Shown: positions 27,017-34,781 of the stretch, in pieces
Layout of the letters: every line of letters starts with the position of its first letter
Position numbering within the stretch: the first letter of the stretch is position 1
Origin: Bdellovibrionales bacterium CG12_big_fil_rev_8_21_14_0_65_38_15
GTDB lineage: Bacteria; Bdellovibrionota; Bacteriovoracia; Bacteriovoracales; Bacteriovoracaceae
Assembly: GCA_002787775.1 (NCBI GenBank)
Contig: PCUW01000008.1
Coordinates: forward strand, 25,302-89,301
DNA length: 64,000 nucleotides
Direction: 5' to 3'
The notes under the pieces: generated by a model
Databases searched by the model: none
Seen by the model: the letters and a program-made list of their open reading frames with translations, nothing else
What the model was told of the DNA's origin: nothing
Position numbers and translations under genes: made by a program

Positions 27017-27701
27017 TAAGTTTGCTGAAGTCCTCAGGAATATTATTTGAACAATATAAGTGTCGAGAATTGCCTTTTTTACCCTCATCAGTTGGGATAA
27101 AAATAATTGAATCACGCAAGCTAGGTTTTGTTTTGAATATATAATTAGCTTCAACTCTATCAATAAAAGTATAATACCTCTGTCGGACACCAATCATCTC
27201 TAGCATTGTAGCAATTGAACTTGATACAGTATAAGTTGTTGGCTTTAATTCGGCTTCAAGAACTTCGATATTATCACTGTATTTAAAAGAATTCTTCTTT
27301 AAGAATTCGAAGCTTTTATTTTTAAAAATAGTTTCAACAGATATATTTTTTAAATTACCAAAATCCTTATGAATCATTAACCCCAAAGGCTCATCTGTAA
27401 AAATCCCCGTCGAAAAAACGCCTATCTTTTCACGATCAATTGTTTTAAACCAACCTAAACCACAAATATTTTTTTCTTTAGCTGCTATAGCAAGCAGCTG
27501 TCTTTTGGGAGGATAGACTTTAAATATTATTGGATATTTCTTGCTTTTAATCTTCCTTACTTTATCAACTAGAATACCTGCAGCCTTACCTGATTCATTC
27601 GTATAGTAGAATGGAGGTCTTTCATAATAAAAAACCGTAATCTCTTGTGCATTAACAATTTTACAAAAAATAATGGAAAGAACTATTATGAAAAATTTCA
27701 T
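26997..27701 (-). CDS. Periplasmic solute-binding-like protein (SBP_bac_3 type)
   Basis: This 234-residue protein has a signal peptide (about 1-18, ending VNA). Its start, EITVFYYERPPFYYTNESGK, is the classic N-terminal strand of amino-acid-type substrate-binding proteins (ERPPFxY, then GxxVDKVRKI). No transporter genes are adjacent, and similar orphan proteins in this lineage act as sensors or have unknown ligands. It is the last gene of a seven-gene minus-strand operon; its ATG overlaps the NUDIX stop by four bases, and its 3' end overlaps the convergent NYN gene. Confidence 0.7.
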   Translation of the reverse strand: MKFFIIVLSIIFCKIVNAQEITVFYYERPPFYYTNESGKAAGILVDKVRKIKSKKYPIIFKVYPPKRQLLAIAAKEKNICGLGWFKTIDREKIGVFSTGIFTDEPLGLMIHKDFGNLKNISVETIFKNKSFEFLKKNSFKYSDNIEVLEAELKPTTYTVSSSIATMLEMIGVRQRYYTFIDRVEANYIFKTKPSLRDSIIFIPTDEGKKGNSRHLYCSNNIPEDFSKLIKSFSF

Positions 27702-28240
27702 GATTCTTTAACAAGATCTGCTAGATATAAAGCATTAAGAGTAAGTGAGTGTTGAATTTCTTGATTAAGGATCATTTGCTTTATCTGCGATTTTGATCTT
27801 AATACCAGCTCTATCTCCTCTAGCGGGTCAAGTTGTGGCTCGCCCTCGTAAATACAGTTCTCAGCAAGATAAAGGCTGCAGAGATTGGATTGAATCGCGG
27901 GGTTTGGTTGAACGACACCAAGAAATTTCCAATGATTTGAAATATAACCAGTCTCTTCTCTAAGTTCTCTTTTGGCCGCTAATAAATGGTCTTCACCTGG
28001 ATGAATTGCTCCGGCCGGAACCTCTAAGGTTACATTATCAATTCCATGGCGATATTGCTTAACCAAAATAAGCTCATTAGAGGAAGTGACAGCTACAACA
28101 TTAACCCAGTCCAAAAAGTCGAGGACATCGAATTGGCCTTTAAGGTCATTCGTTGTAGACTCACGATCAAGCTGACGATAACGAAAGATATTTCCCTTAA
28201 ATGCGATTGAATCTTTAGTTGTTCGCCACTTTTTAATCAT
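27698..28240 (-). CDS. NUDIX hydrolase (ADP-ribose pyrophosphatase-like)
   Basis: This 180-residue protein has a complete NUDIX box, GAIHPGEDHLLAAKRELR followed by EETGY (about residues 76-98), matching G-x5-E-x7-R-E-x2-E-E-x-G. Upstream are NVVAVTSSNELILVKQYRHG and LEVPAG, typical of ADP-ribose/NDP-sugar pyrophosphatases (NudF-like), which cleave ADP-ribose to AMP and ribose-5-phosphate. A PNPAIQSNLCSLYLAENC stretch after the box also fits that subfamily. It lies inside the minus-strand operon, abutting the 28241 gene and overlapping the binding protein gene. The exact substrate is not certain. Confidence 0.9.
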   Translation of the reverse strand: MIKKWRTTKDSIAFKGNIFRYRQLDRESTTNDLKGQFDVLDFLDWVNVVAVTSSNELILVKQYRHGIDNVTLEVPAGAIHPGEDHLLAAKRELREETGYISNHWKFLGVVQPNPAIQSNLCSLYLAENCIYEGEPQLDPLEEIELVLRSKSQIKQMILNQEIQHSLTLNALYLADLVKES

Positions 28241-28891
28241 TTAAAAATCAACTTTAATAAATCCAAGATCCTTGTCTTCGACCTCAGACAATTCTCTATT
28301 ATATTGATCTCTGGCTTCTAAGTACTTTGAGTAAGCATCTTCTCCAATTAATTTCACAAGCGCTTGATCATAGCGTTGTCTAACTTTCGCCGAGAATAAT
28401 TGTTCTTCCTCAGATGGCTTATAAGTATAGCTATCCCCATACTTTTCAATCATTTCCTCGTGAAATTCTTCAAAGGCATCGAGTTTGTCTTGCTCATAGC
28501 CTTCTCTCATTTTCCAATATTCTTGTAACACTTTAGCTTCAAGGCCAAGCTCTTTAACGAAGAGCTGATTCATTTTATCAGACCAGTCTTTTTCTACTTT
28601 TTCAAAGTAGGCTTCAAGTTTTATCATTTGATCTTCGGTTAAGACCATTCCTTCTTCTTCTGGTGTCACGGGCTCGATATCAACTTGTGATGTTTTTGCA
28701 TCATTAGTATCATTCTTAACATCGCCACCCAAAGCCTGTTTAGCTTTATTTAATGCTACTTCTGCCTCACCTTTTAAACTTTCATTAGGAAATGTCTTAG
28801 GCATAACATCGCTATTTTCATTTCGTTTTATTAATAAACCAATAACTACCACTAAGGTTAATACTGATGTTGCAATGGCAAACTTTTTCAT
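28241..28891 (-). CDS. Membrane-anchored helical protein of unknown function
   Basis: This 216-residue protein has one N-terminal transmembrane helix (about 4-22) followed by a charged, mostly helical periplasmic or cytoplasmic domain rich in Glu, Lys, Tyr and Gln. A disordered acidic linker (about 55-80) precedes a helical region from about 85 to 205 with repeated Tyr-containing amphipathic helices. No motif was recognised. The ATG overlaps the glycerophosphodiesterase stop by four bases and the stop abuts the NUDIX start, so it is translated as part of the operon. Confidence 0.75.
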   Translation of the reverse strand: MKKFAIATSVLTLVVVIGLLIKRNENSDVMPKTFPNESLKGEAEVALNKAKQALGGDVKNDTNDAKTSQVDIEPVTPEEEGMVLTEDQMIKLEAYFEKVEKDWSDKMNQLFVKELGLEAKVLQEYWKMREGYEQDKLDAFEEFHEEMIEKYGDSYTYKPSEEEQLFSAKVRQRYDQALVKLIGEDAYSKYLEARDQYNRELSEVEDKDLGFIKVDF

Positions 28892-29643
28892 TGATGCTCC
28901 GGAGAAAAATTCTCAAAAATCACATTATCACAAACAGCTATTGCCGATTTATAATCTTTTTTATTACGTATAGTCCAACCTATCACAGGTACACCTAAAA
29001 TTTTCTGCCATGGGAGTTTCGTCTCACGGCGTTTTAAATGGGCGACTTCATATGACAAGAACTGAGGTTTAATTAAAGGCAACAACACTAATGATCTCAC
29101 ACTAGCTTTTTGCCACCCTGGTATTTCAGCATCATCCATTGAACCTGAAAGCATACCTTTGACCACATGAGGATAATGGCGTTGAATATAGCAAAGTGCT
29201 CCGTGATGAAACGACTGGATCGCCCACTCTCCACCGCAATGACTTTCGTACTCATCCATCATTTCAATTAATTTTTTCTCAAATGATCCATTGCTTTTAA
29301 ATTGTTTGGTTTCAATCAGTAAAGGAACTCTACCGTTAACAAGCTCTAACACCTGTTTAAGAGTTGGGATTTTTTGATCAGTTTCATATAGCCTAACTTT
29401 TAAAAGATCACTCAGAGACATCTTTTGAATATCTCTTGGATCTTGGGCAAGCCTCGTTAAATCTTGATCGTGAAAGACAATGATCTCTCCACTTCTTTCA
29501 TGCAAATGACAGTCTAGTTCAATAGGATAGCCAGCTTCACAAGCCGCCTCAAAAGCTGCCAAACTATTTTCAGGAATTTCTACTCCATGATGCAAACCAC
29601 GATGAGCAATTGGTTTTTCTAAAAACCACGGTCTTTGTGACAA
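28888..29643 (-). CDS. Glycerophosphodiester phosphodiesterase (GDPD)
   Basis: About 251 residues. I chose the TTG at 29643, one base after the stop of the DUF1338 gene with AGGAA five bases upstream, giving SQRPWFLEKPIAHRGLHHG; a longer frame from ATG 29715 would overlap DUF1338 by 71 bases and add a stretch that does not resemble the family. The GDPD catalytic set is present: IAHRG, PENSLAAFEAA, IELDCHLH (E-x-D) and VFHDQDLTRL. Members hydrolyse glycerophosphodiesters to glycerol-3-phosphate and an alcohol, in phospholipid turnover. It has no signal peptide, so is probably cytoplasmic. Confidence 0.88.
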   Translation of the reverse strand: MSQRPWFLEKPIAHRGLHHGVEIPENSLAAFEAACEAGYPIELDCHLHERSGEIIVFHDQDLTRLAQDPRDIQKMSLSDLLKVRLYETDQKIPTLKQVLELVNGRVPLLIETKQFKSNGSFEKKLIEMMDEYESHCGGEWAIQSFHHGALCYIQRHYPHVVKGMLSGSMDDAEIPGWQKASVRSLVLLPLIKPQFLSYEVAHLKRRETKLPWQKILGVPVIGWTIRNKKDYKSAIAVCDNVIFENFSPEHQ

Positions 29644-29644
29644 A

Positions 29645-30430
29645 TTAGTTCCTATTTGTAGACTCAAAGATTTTATCAGCAGAAGTAGGAACAAATCCAG
29701 TGTAGATTGCTCCATCTAACTCGTATCTTTTAGCAAATTCGTAATAACAAGAAGGAATTGTGTACATTCCTTCAAGAAATTCCAGGGAATATTGATCGGC
29801 CATTGTAGACGACTGAACTAAGCCTTGTTGCTCTGTTCCCTTAACTTCTCCACCGAAGCTATTAAGAGCAATTTTGTGACTTTTAAGGAAAGTATTCATT
29901 TGCTCGATTGTACTAAACTTTTTTAACTTGTTAGCTGAAATGGTGAAATGATTTGATCTAAAACCCCATGCATAAAACCAAGCAGCATACTCACTTTCTT
30001 TTAGTAATTTTTCATAAATCGCGTAAGAAGGCATCCACACTTTTCGTTTTAAAAAGAGCTGGTCTAGATTGAGTCCGTCACAACTTTCAATTATGGATTC
30101 CATTGTTGAAGTAACAAAGTCACTAAATTTATCATCTTCGTACATAAATTCTGAAACAAAAATAAGTGGCTTATCCTTTGCTTCAAAATGAATTGCTTTT
30201 AAACGCTTATCTTCAAAAAAATATTCTTGGCAGGGTTTATAGCCAAATCCTACTAAGAACGATTCAAAAGCTTCTAGGCCAAGATTTGGATGAGCAAGTG
30301 TTCGAATAGCAATATGATCATTCATCACAATCTCACCTTGAGAAGTCAGAAGGTCATGAACTTTTAATGCTAGTGGAGTCACTTGACAGTAATCCTGCCA
30401 CTCTCTTTGAATGAATTCTTCAAAACTCAA
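29645..30430 (-). CDS. DUF1338 protein (2-oxoadipate dioxygenase/decarboxylase-like)
   Basis: This 261-residue protein matches the DUF1338 fold. The metal-binding strand is NDHIAIRTLAHPNLGLEAF (about residues 37-55), the substrate-side segment is FFEDKRLKAIHFEA, and a second His comes in the FRSNHFTISANKL region (about 159-171). HglS-type members convert 2-oxoadipate to D-2-hydroxyglutarate in lysine breakdown. This protein is much shorter than HglS (about 450 residues) and resembles the short bacterial branch, whose chemistry is less certain. The ATG overlaps the FAD oxidase stop by four bases, which links it to an amine or imino acid oxidation step. Confidence 0.8.
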   Translation of the reverse strand: MSFEEFIQREWQDYCQVTPLALKVHDLLTSQGEIVMNDHIAIRTLAHPNLGLEAFESFLVGFGYKPCQEYFFEDKRLKAIHFEAKDKPLIFVSEFMYEDDKFSDFVTSTMESIIESCDGLNLDQLFLKRKVWMPSYAIYEKLLKESEYAAWFYAWGFRSNHFTISANKLKKFSTIEQMNTFLKSHKIALNSFGGEVKGTEQQGLVQSSTMADQYSLEFLEGMYTIPSCYYEFAKRYELDGAIYTGFVPTSADKIFESTNRN

Positions 30431-31599
30431 CGTAATCTCCTTGCAGAGATAAACTTTGGAATTTCTCGTCCAAATAAACCGTCAGCTAAAACTTTGCCAG
30501 AGTGAAAGGCAAGACCTAATCCATGAGCGGTAAAACCTCCGACAAAAAAGAGTTGTTCATCGGTTGGAAGCGCACCAACCATAGGTTGTCCATCAACGGA
30601 AAATCCCATAATCCCACTCCACCTGTGAGTAATTTTAGCTTTTCTGATTGATGGGATATGGTCATGCAGAAACTTTTCAAGTGCTTGTTGAATAAGATCG
30701 CTGGCTTCGTCTGAATAGCCTTTTTCAACATCTTTTTGTAATTGTCTAAAGCCACCGATAACCATTTCGCCTGTCGGTAGTTGTCTGAAATAATCTAAAA
30801 CAAAATTAGCATAGCACGGACCTTCCATAAATCTTGGAACTGGTGCCGTTGCTAAGATTTGTCCTCGTGTTGGAAAAATTTTATCATCAAAAAATTTATT
30901 TAAAAGCGGGCTATATCCATTTGTTGCGTACACAACAATACTACAATCGATACTTCCCTTATTTGTTCTAACTCTCTTGCCATCACCTGCATTTTCAATG
31001 GCATGAACTTCATGATGCTCACACACCTTAACGTTTGAAGAGAGTTTTGATCGAATCTGATGAAGGAGTTTTATAGGATGAACAGAGCCATCATCGACGT
31101 ATTTAATGCCTCCGACAAAACCTTCTGCACCAAGACGAGATTTGATACCCGCTTCATCAATTGTTTCAACTGAAACATTCATTGATTTCATTAATGCTGC
31201 AGAATTTTGAAGCTCTTTAAACTCAGTATCAGTTGAGGCAAGAGAAAAACTACCTTTGTGTTCAAAAAGTAAATCTTCAGCCTTATCTTGAATGATATTT
31301 TCTTTAAGCAGCCTCATATTCTCTTCCGAGAATTGCCAAATCTGCAGAGCTTCTTCTTTACCGTGCTTTTCAACGAGACGATTAAAATGCTCGACTGATC
31401 CACAAGTCACAAAGCCTGCGTTTCGCCCTGTTGCACCTGCTCCAATTTCGTATTTTTCAACGACGACCACGCTCATTGATGGATCTTCTTTTCCAATCCA
31501 ATAGGCAGTAGATAGTCCTGCGATACCGCCACCTATAATGACAACATCTGCATTTGTTGGAGTCGTGCTCGATCGATCATTCCAATATGAAACACTCAC
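30427..31599 (-). CDS. FAD-dependent oxidoreductase of the DAO family
   Basis: This 390-residue protein starts with the Rossmann dinucleotide motif DVVIIGGGIAGLSTAYWIG (about residues 20-38), followed by VVVVEKYEIGAGATGRNAGF. The second strand motif and GATGRNAG are typical of D-amino-acid/gamma-glutamylputrescine/pipecolate oxidases. A late GIMGFSVDGQPMVGALP and GGFTAHGLGLAFHSGKVLAD give the C-terminal FAD-binding end. These flavoenzymes oxidise secondary or primary amino groups. Overlap with DUF1338 suggests a role in catabolism of a lysine-derived or similar amine. The substrate cannot be told from the sequence. Confidence 0.87.
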   Translation of the reverse strand: MSVSYWNDRSSTTPTNADVVIIGGGIAGLSTAYWIGKEDPSMSVVVVEKYEIGAGATGRNAGFVTCGSVEHFNRLVEKHGKEEALQIWQFSEENMRLLKENIIQDKAEDLLFEHKGSFSLASTDTEFKELQNSAALMKSMNVSVETIDEAGIKSRLGAEGFVGGIKYVDDGSVHPIKLLHQIRSKLSSNVKVCEHHEVHAIENAGDGKRVRTNKGSIDCSIVVYATNGYSPLLNKFFDDKIFPTRGQILATAPVPRFMEGPCYANFVLDYFRQLPTGEMVIGGFRQLQKDVEKGYSDEASDLIQQALEKFLHDHIPSIRKAKITHRWSGIMGFSVDGQPMVGALPTDEQLFFVGGFTAHGLGLAFHSGKVLADGLFGREIPKFISARRLR

Positions 31600-31606
31600 A
31601 TGAACC

Positions 31607-32152
31607 TCAAATGTATTTCACCATCTCCATGGCAGTACACTCACAGCGCTTTGGTGCGCATCTGGTACAGTCATAGTCGATAGGAAACCAAAATTTAGGA
31701 AATTCGGCCACGGCCTCAAATCCAAGTTTACTTAGATAACGTTGCGATGAATTGTTTGGAGATTCAAGCCAAGAATGACAAATAATACCTTTGGCCCCTA
31801 GCATTTTTAAAAGTTCAATTGACTCTAAAGAAAGATGAACTCCCAAACCATTGGCCTGAAAGTCCTTAGCGACGAAAAGGCTTTTAAAATACGCCATTTG
31901 ATTTGCAGGTATTTTCCATTTTGAAGGAGTTAACCCTCTATCAAATTCTTCCACCCAAGTTCCTGGCGCCAAAGTCAGTCTGACTGCCCCTAAATGACCA
32001 TCTCTAAAGGCGCCCAATGAGCAGCCTTTAGATTGTAATAAAATAGTTCGAATTGAATTAAGGTCGTAATAATCATTACCAATCCACTGATCAGTAAATT
32101 GTTTGATTTGTTCTAAATCATTGTCCCTAAGAGATCTGACTTCTAAATTCAT
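31607..32152 (-). CDS. GNAT acetyltransferase with C-terminal Cys cluster
   Basis: This 181-residue protein has a GNAT core. The acetyl-CoA-binding segment is QANGLGVHLSLESIELLKML (about residues 99-118; the Q/R-x-x-G-x-G/A signature is replaced by QANGLG), then CHSWLESPNNSSQRYLSKLG, a substrate-binding helix, and LGFEAV. The last 24 residues carry CTRCAPKRCECTAMEM with four Cys spaced C-x2-C-x4-C-x-C, an unusual extension that could bind a metal or cap the active site. It is the first gene of the minus-strand operon; seven bases separate it from the FAD oxidase gene. Acceptor unknown. Confidence 0.78.
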   Translation of the reverse strand: MNLEVRSLRDNDLEQIKQFTDQWIGNDYYDLNSIRTILLQSKGCSLGAFRDGHLGAVRLTLAPGTWVEEFDRGLTPSKWKIPANQMAYFKSLFVAKDFQANGLGVHLSLESIELLKMLGAKGIICHSWLESPNNSSQRYLSKLGFEAVAEFPKFWFPIDYDCTRCAPKRCECTAMEMVKYI

Positions 32153-32199
32153 GACGAAACCCTAGCATGAGCACAAGCGAGAGAAAATGACTCACCGTC

Positions 32200-32222
32200 T
32201 CAAAAAAGGGTTAACCCCTTTT
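32200..32222 (-). terminator. Terminator-like hairpin overlapping a stop codon
   Basis: On the minus strand AAAAGGG-GTTAA-CCCTTTT forms a seven-base stem followed by a T tract, and the TGA stop of the 32200-32952 gene follows directly. It would end transcription of the outer-membrane gene before the GNAT operon, which then needs its own promoter in the 47-base gap. Confidence 0.6.
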
Positions 32223-32952
32223 CTCCCGACCACTGAAACAAGACCAGGGTTGAAAAAACATCAGAGTTTGAACGAGTATGAAAAGTTCCTACCCCACCAA
32301 GTACAGTTAGCTTACCGAAGGTTCTTCTCGCAAAACCAACCTGCATTCTTGTGCTGTTAACCAACTTTTCCATTGCGTTAGCGATCACAAGACCACCAAT
32401 TGCCCATTTTTCATTTATTTCATGGCCAAGAATAAGCTGATTCACACGAAGAACATCATCGCCACCAGCTCCTAGCAGCGTTCCCATTTCTTCAGCAAAA
32501 ACCCCATTTTTATCGGAAGTTTGAACACGCTCGAAACGATGATCCGTCATAAGAAAAATCGTCTTAAACTTTAAGGCCATCTTAAAACCAATATACTGGC
32601 GACTCATTTTGGCCCGGCAGGTAACCACATCACAGTTAAAGGTATCAAGATCATTAAAGTCACGATTAACCAAAGCCGCTCCGGCGTAGAAGTTCATAAA
32701 AGCGACAGGAGCAAAGTCTATCTGAGCTCGTGCTTGATTGACGACGAGTGAGGTTTGGACCGTCGCAGAAGGCCTGATATAGCCATAAAAGGCTGGATTA
32801 ACATCTGTCTTATCCCAAACCTTAAATCCGTAGCCTGATGTGGCCGCAGCAAAGAATCCAATTGGATAAGATCTAACTAAGGATTGAGCCGAGTAATCTA
32901 GCGTCGCCCAAGCGCTTATTGGTAGTAGTAAGGCGAAAATTAGGTATTTCAT
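32200..32952 (-). CDS. Predicted outer-membrane or periplasmic protein, unknown function
   Basis: This 250-residue protein has a signal peptide (1-16, ending AWA). The mature part is rich in alternating hydrophobic/aromatic strands (for example YIGFKMALKFKTIFLMTDHR) and ends GLTLF, a C-terminal Phe like an outer-membrane barrel. Three to four Cys are present (two in CDVVTC near residues 108-113), which is unusual for a barrel and may form a disulfide. No family was recognised. A terminator-like hairpin overlaps its stop, and the next gene upstream on this strand starts 38 bases away. Confidence 0.65.
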   Translation of the reverse strand: MKYLIFALLLPISAWATLDYSAQSLVRSYPIGFFAAATSGYGFKVWDKTDVNPAFYGYIRPSATVQTSLVVNQARAQIDFAPVAFMNFYAGAALVNRDFNDLDTFNCDVVTCRAKMSRQYIGFKMALKFKTIFLMTDHRFERVQTSDKNGVFAEEMGTLLGAGGDDVLRVNQLILGHEINEKWAIGGLVIANAMEKLVNSTRMQVGFARRTFGKLTVLGGVGTFHTRSNSDVFSTLVLFQWSGEKGLTLF

Positions 32953-32990
32953 GAGCGGTATTTTAGATTTAACTGACTCAGATGTCGATT

Positions 32991-33305
32991 TTATATCTTT
33001 GATGATTTAAGCAACTTGGAGCGCAAGTAAGTAACGGGAATTAGCATGGATACAAAAATATCCTTAAGGTTCTCTGCTGGTGTGTTGCTCAAACGAGGCA
33101 AATCATAGACTTCTTTTAGAATTGCTAGCGCTAAAACCGTAACAATAATCTTTTGCGCACTAACCCCTTTTTTAAGCATCAACACCATAATAAGAGCGCT
33201 GACAGCTAAATGGGCCACGATATCTAAAGGAATTGGGCCCAGAGAGTGGCTTGAGACGAACTCAAAAATGGGATGGATAAAAGGTATTTTCACAGCGCCC
33301 AACAT
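32991..33305 (-). CDS. Small multi-pass membrane protein, unknown
   Basis: This 104-residue protein has three hydrophobic segments (about 26-45, 50-62 and 79-95). It carries ILKEVYDLP and, later, AENLKDIFVSMLIPV, a KE-x-x-D ... KD arrangement seen in small VanZ/YfiM-like membrane proteins; this resemblance is weak. Upstream of its ATG there is no ribosome site, and the start codon sits inside a hairpin loop (33296-33319). Coding status is supported by codon pattern and hydrophobicity, not by homology. It lies 47 bases downstream of the ceramidase-like gene and may be part of the same transcript. Confidence 0.5.
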   Translation of the reverse strand: MLGAVKIPFIHPIFEFVSSHSLGPIPLDIVAHLAVSALIMVLMLKKGVSAQKIIVTVLALAILKEVYDLPRLSNTPAENLKDIFVSMLIPVTYLRSKLLKSSKI

Positions 33306-33319
33306 ACGTGAGTTGGGCG
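33296..33319 (-). promoter_or_regulatory. Hairpin enclosing a start codon
   Basis: CGCCCAAC (33296-33303) and GTTGGGCG (33312-33319) are perfect eight-base arms with a loop of ATACGTGA. The ATG of the 104-residue gene (minus strand 33305) begins in this loop and its second and third codons form one arm. No T-run follows, so it is not a usual terminator. It could regulate initiation of that gene. Confidence 0.4.
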
Positions 33320-33352
33320 TGAAAATAAAGCCTGATAGTAAGCTTTACAGCC

Positions 33353-34063
33353 TTAATCGAGCTTAAACTGCTCGTAGAATTTATAGGCTAACCATAGGCC
33401 TAAAGCACTGAATAAGTGCCAAATCGCATGTCCCTGAATGATATGGTTATGGGGATCACAAAAGGTGCGAGTGACGTCCATAATTGACCATGAAACAGCA
33501 AAAAGCACTGAAAAGATCGCCCCAAGAAAATAACCATACTTGGTATCTGGATTTTGTTTCCAAAGCTTAATTTCAGTCACTGTAATTCCGATTCCAATAA
33601 GAAGTACTAATGCCTGAATGGGAAAGTTTACTGCTCTACCAATGATGGTCAAAACTCCAAAAAAGGCGACTTGTCCCCAATACACTTTTTTAAATGAAGA
33701 CATATTAAGCTTACCCATTCTCCAAAGATTGAGTGAAAGCATTAAACAAACGAAAACATACATGCCGATAAAATCTAAAAACTGAGTAATGAAATTATTT
33801 GAAGCATGGTAAATCAGTGAAGACATACCCACGATAAAAAGTGATGGGCCAAAGACTTTAAGACTTGGATTATTCTTTTTAGCGGACTGCCAGACAAACC
33901 AAGCAAGAAAAATATAAGCAAGGTTCGACCAAGTATTGGCCGGGTTTGTCACCCATGAACAAAGATGCTCTTCACACCACTTAACGTTTGGAGGATAAGT
34001 ATTATAAAGATCTGTCCAAGGGCAACCAGGTTGCATTCCAGCGATTGAACTACTTGCTTCCAT
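33353..34063 (-). CDS. Alkaline-ceramidase-like CREST-superfamily membrane hydrolase
   Basis: This 236-residue protein has about seven transmembrane helices and the residue pattern of alkaline ceramidases: WCEEHLCSWVTNPANTWSNL (about residues 29-48; family WCE-x-N ... N-x-x-SN), SSLIYHASNNFITQFLDFIG (about 81-100; catalytic S/H and D) and QGHAIWHLFSALG (about 213-225; H-x2-WH). Such enzymes use a Zn ion held by three His to split the amide bond of ceramide, releasing sphingosine and a fatty acid at the membrane. Here it shares a tightly overlapping gene set with a sphingosine-1-phosphate-lyase-like protein, which strongly supports a sphingolipid role. The substrate could be self or prey lipid. 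Confidence 0.78.
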   Translation of the reverse strand: MEASSSIAGMQPGCPWTDLYNTYPPNVKWCEEHLCSWVTNPANTWSNLAYIFLAWFVWQSAKKNNPSLKVFGPSLFIVGMSSLIYHASNNFITQFLDFIGMYVFVCLMLSLNLWRMGKLNMSSFKKVYWGQVAFFGVLTIIGRAVNFPIQALVLLIGIGITVTEIKLWKQNPDTKYGYFLGAIFSVLFAVSWSIMDVTRTFCDPHNHIIQGHAIWHLFSALGLWLAYKFYEQFKLD

Positions 34064-34781
34064 TTAATAATGCTCCAGAAATTCCATCTACGGCGTAACG
34101 AGTGCCATTAGCTAGACTTGAATAAATTGATCCTTGAATCATTGAGCTTGTTAAAAACCAATGATCTGTTTTCGTTTCATAAGAGTAATCAATAAGAATT
34201 TTTCCGTTGTCAGTTTCGGCCATACGATAAGTTCCGACAGTGTGATAAAAAGCATTATCAAAAGGAACCGGATCATCAATTAAGCTCTTGGCTTCATCGT
34301 CTTTAAGCAAACGGTAGCTTACTTCAAGTCTGCGCTTCTCGCCTTTATTGATAGCAACTTTTTTTACTGTGACAAGGTCATTATAAGAATGGAGACCTTT
34401 ATTCCAAATTCTGCGTTTCACAACAAAGCGTTCCACAATATCAGGATTATCGTCTTTAACTTTTAATGTTTTAACAATTTGAGACTCAATCAGATTATCG
34501 TTATGGTGAGTACAAACGAAGTCTTTATCCGTAAGCTTTCTCTCTTTTTTATAAGCATTATTACAACGCTTAGAAAAATCAAGAACGTACTCTAAGGCGC
34601 GATCAAAATTACCTTGAAACTCTGTCTTATAGGTCGCTAGATAAAAGATTGAATCGTCTTTGTTTGCGGATAAAACATGAACGTCTTTAATGACTTCTTC
34701 TTTTTCAAGTTTCACACCGTCAATCATTGGTAAGGCAGCATTTACGATAAATGGAAAAACTAAGAATATAAAAAATCTCAT
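34050..34781 (-). CDS. Secreted START/SRPBCC-like protein
   Basis: This 243-residue protein has a signal peptide (about 1-15, ending VNA). Its alternating strands (FYLATYKTEFQGNFDRALEY, VERFVVKRRIWNKGLHSY, KILIDYSYETKTDHWFLTS) and C-terminal helix suggest the START/SRPBCC helix-grip fold that holds hydrophobic ligands; this is judged by pattern and is not a proven homology. A similar secreted protein of 214 residues is encoded at 40556-41200. The gene lies between the sphingosine-phosphate-lyase-like gene (ATGA overlap) and the ceramidase-like gene (14-base overlap), so it probably serves the same lipid pathway, perhaps as a periplasmic carrier. Confidence 0.7.
   Translation of the reverse strand: MRFFIFLVFPFIVNAALPMIDGVKLEKEEVIKDVHVLSANKDDSIFYLATYKTEFQGNFDRALEYVLDFSKRCNNAYKKERKLTDKDFVCTHHNDNLIESQIVKTLKVKDDNPDIVERFVVKRRIWNKGLHSYNDLVTVKKVAINKGEKRRLEVSYRLLKDDEAKSLIDDPVPFDNAFYHTVGTYRMAETDNGKILIDYSYETKTDHWFLTSSMIQGSIYSSLANGTRYAVDGISGALLNGSK

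Noticed and set aside
29644..29715. Longer GDPD start at ATG 29715
   Set aside because: It overlaps the end of the DUF1338 gene by 71 bases and the extra residues do not resemble the family; TTG 29643 has AGGAA at proper spacing.
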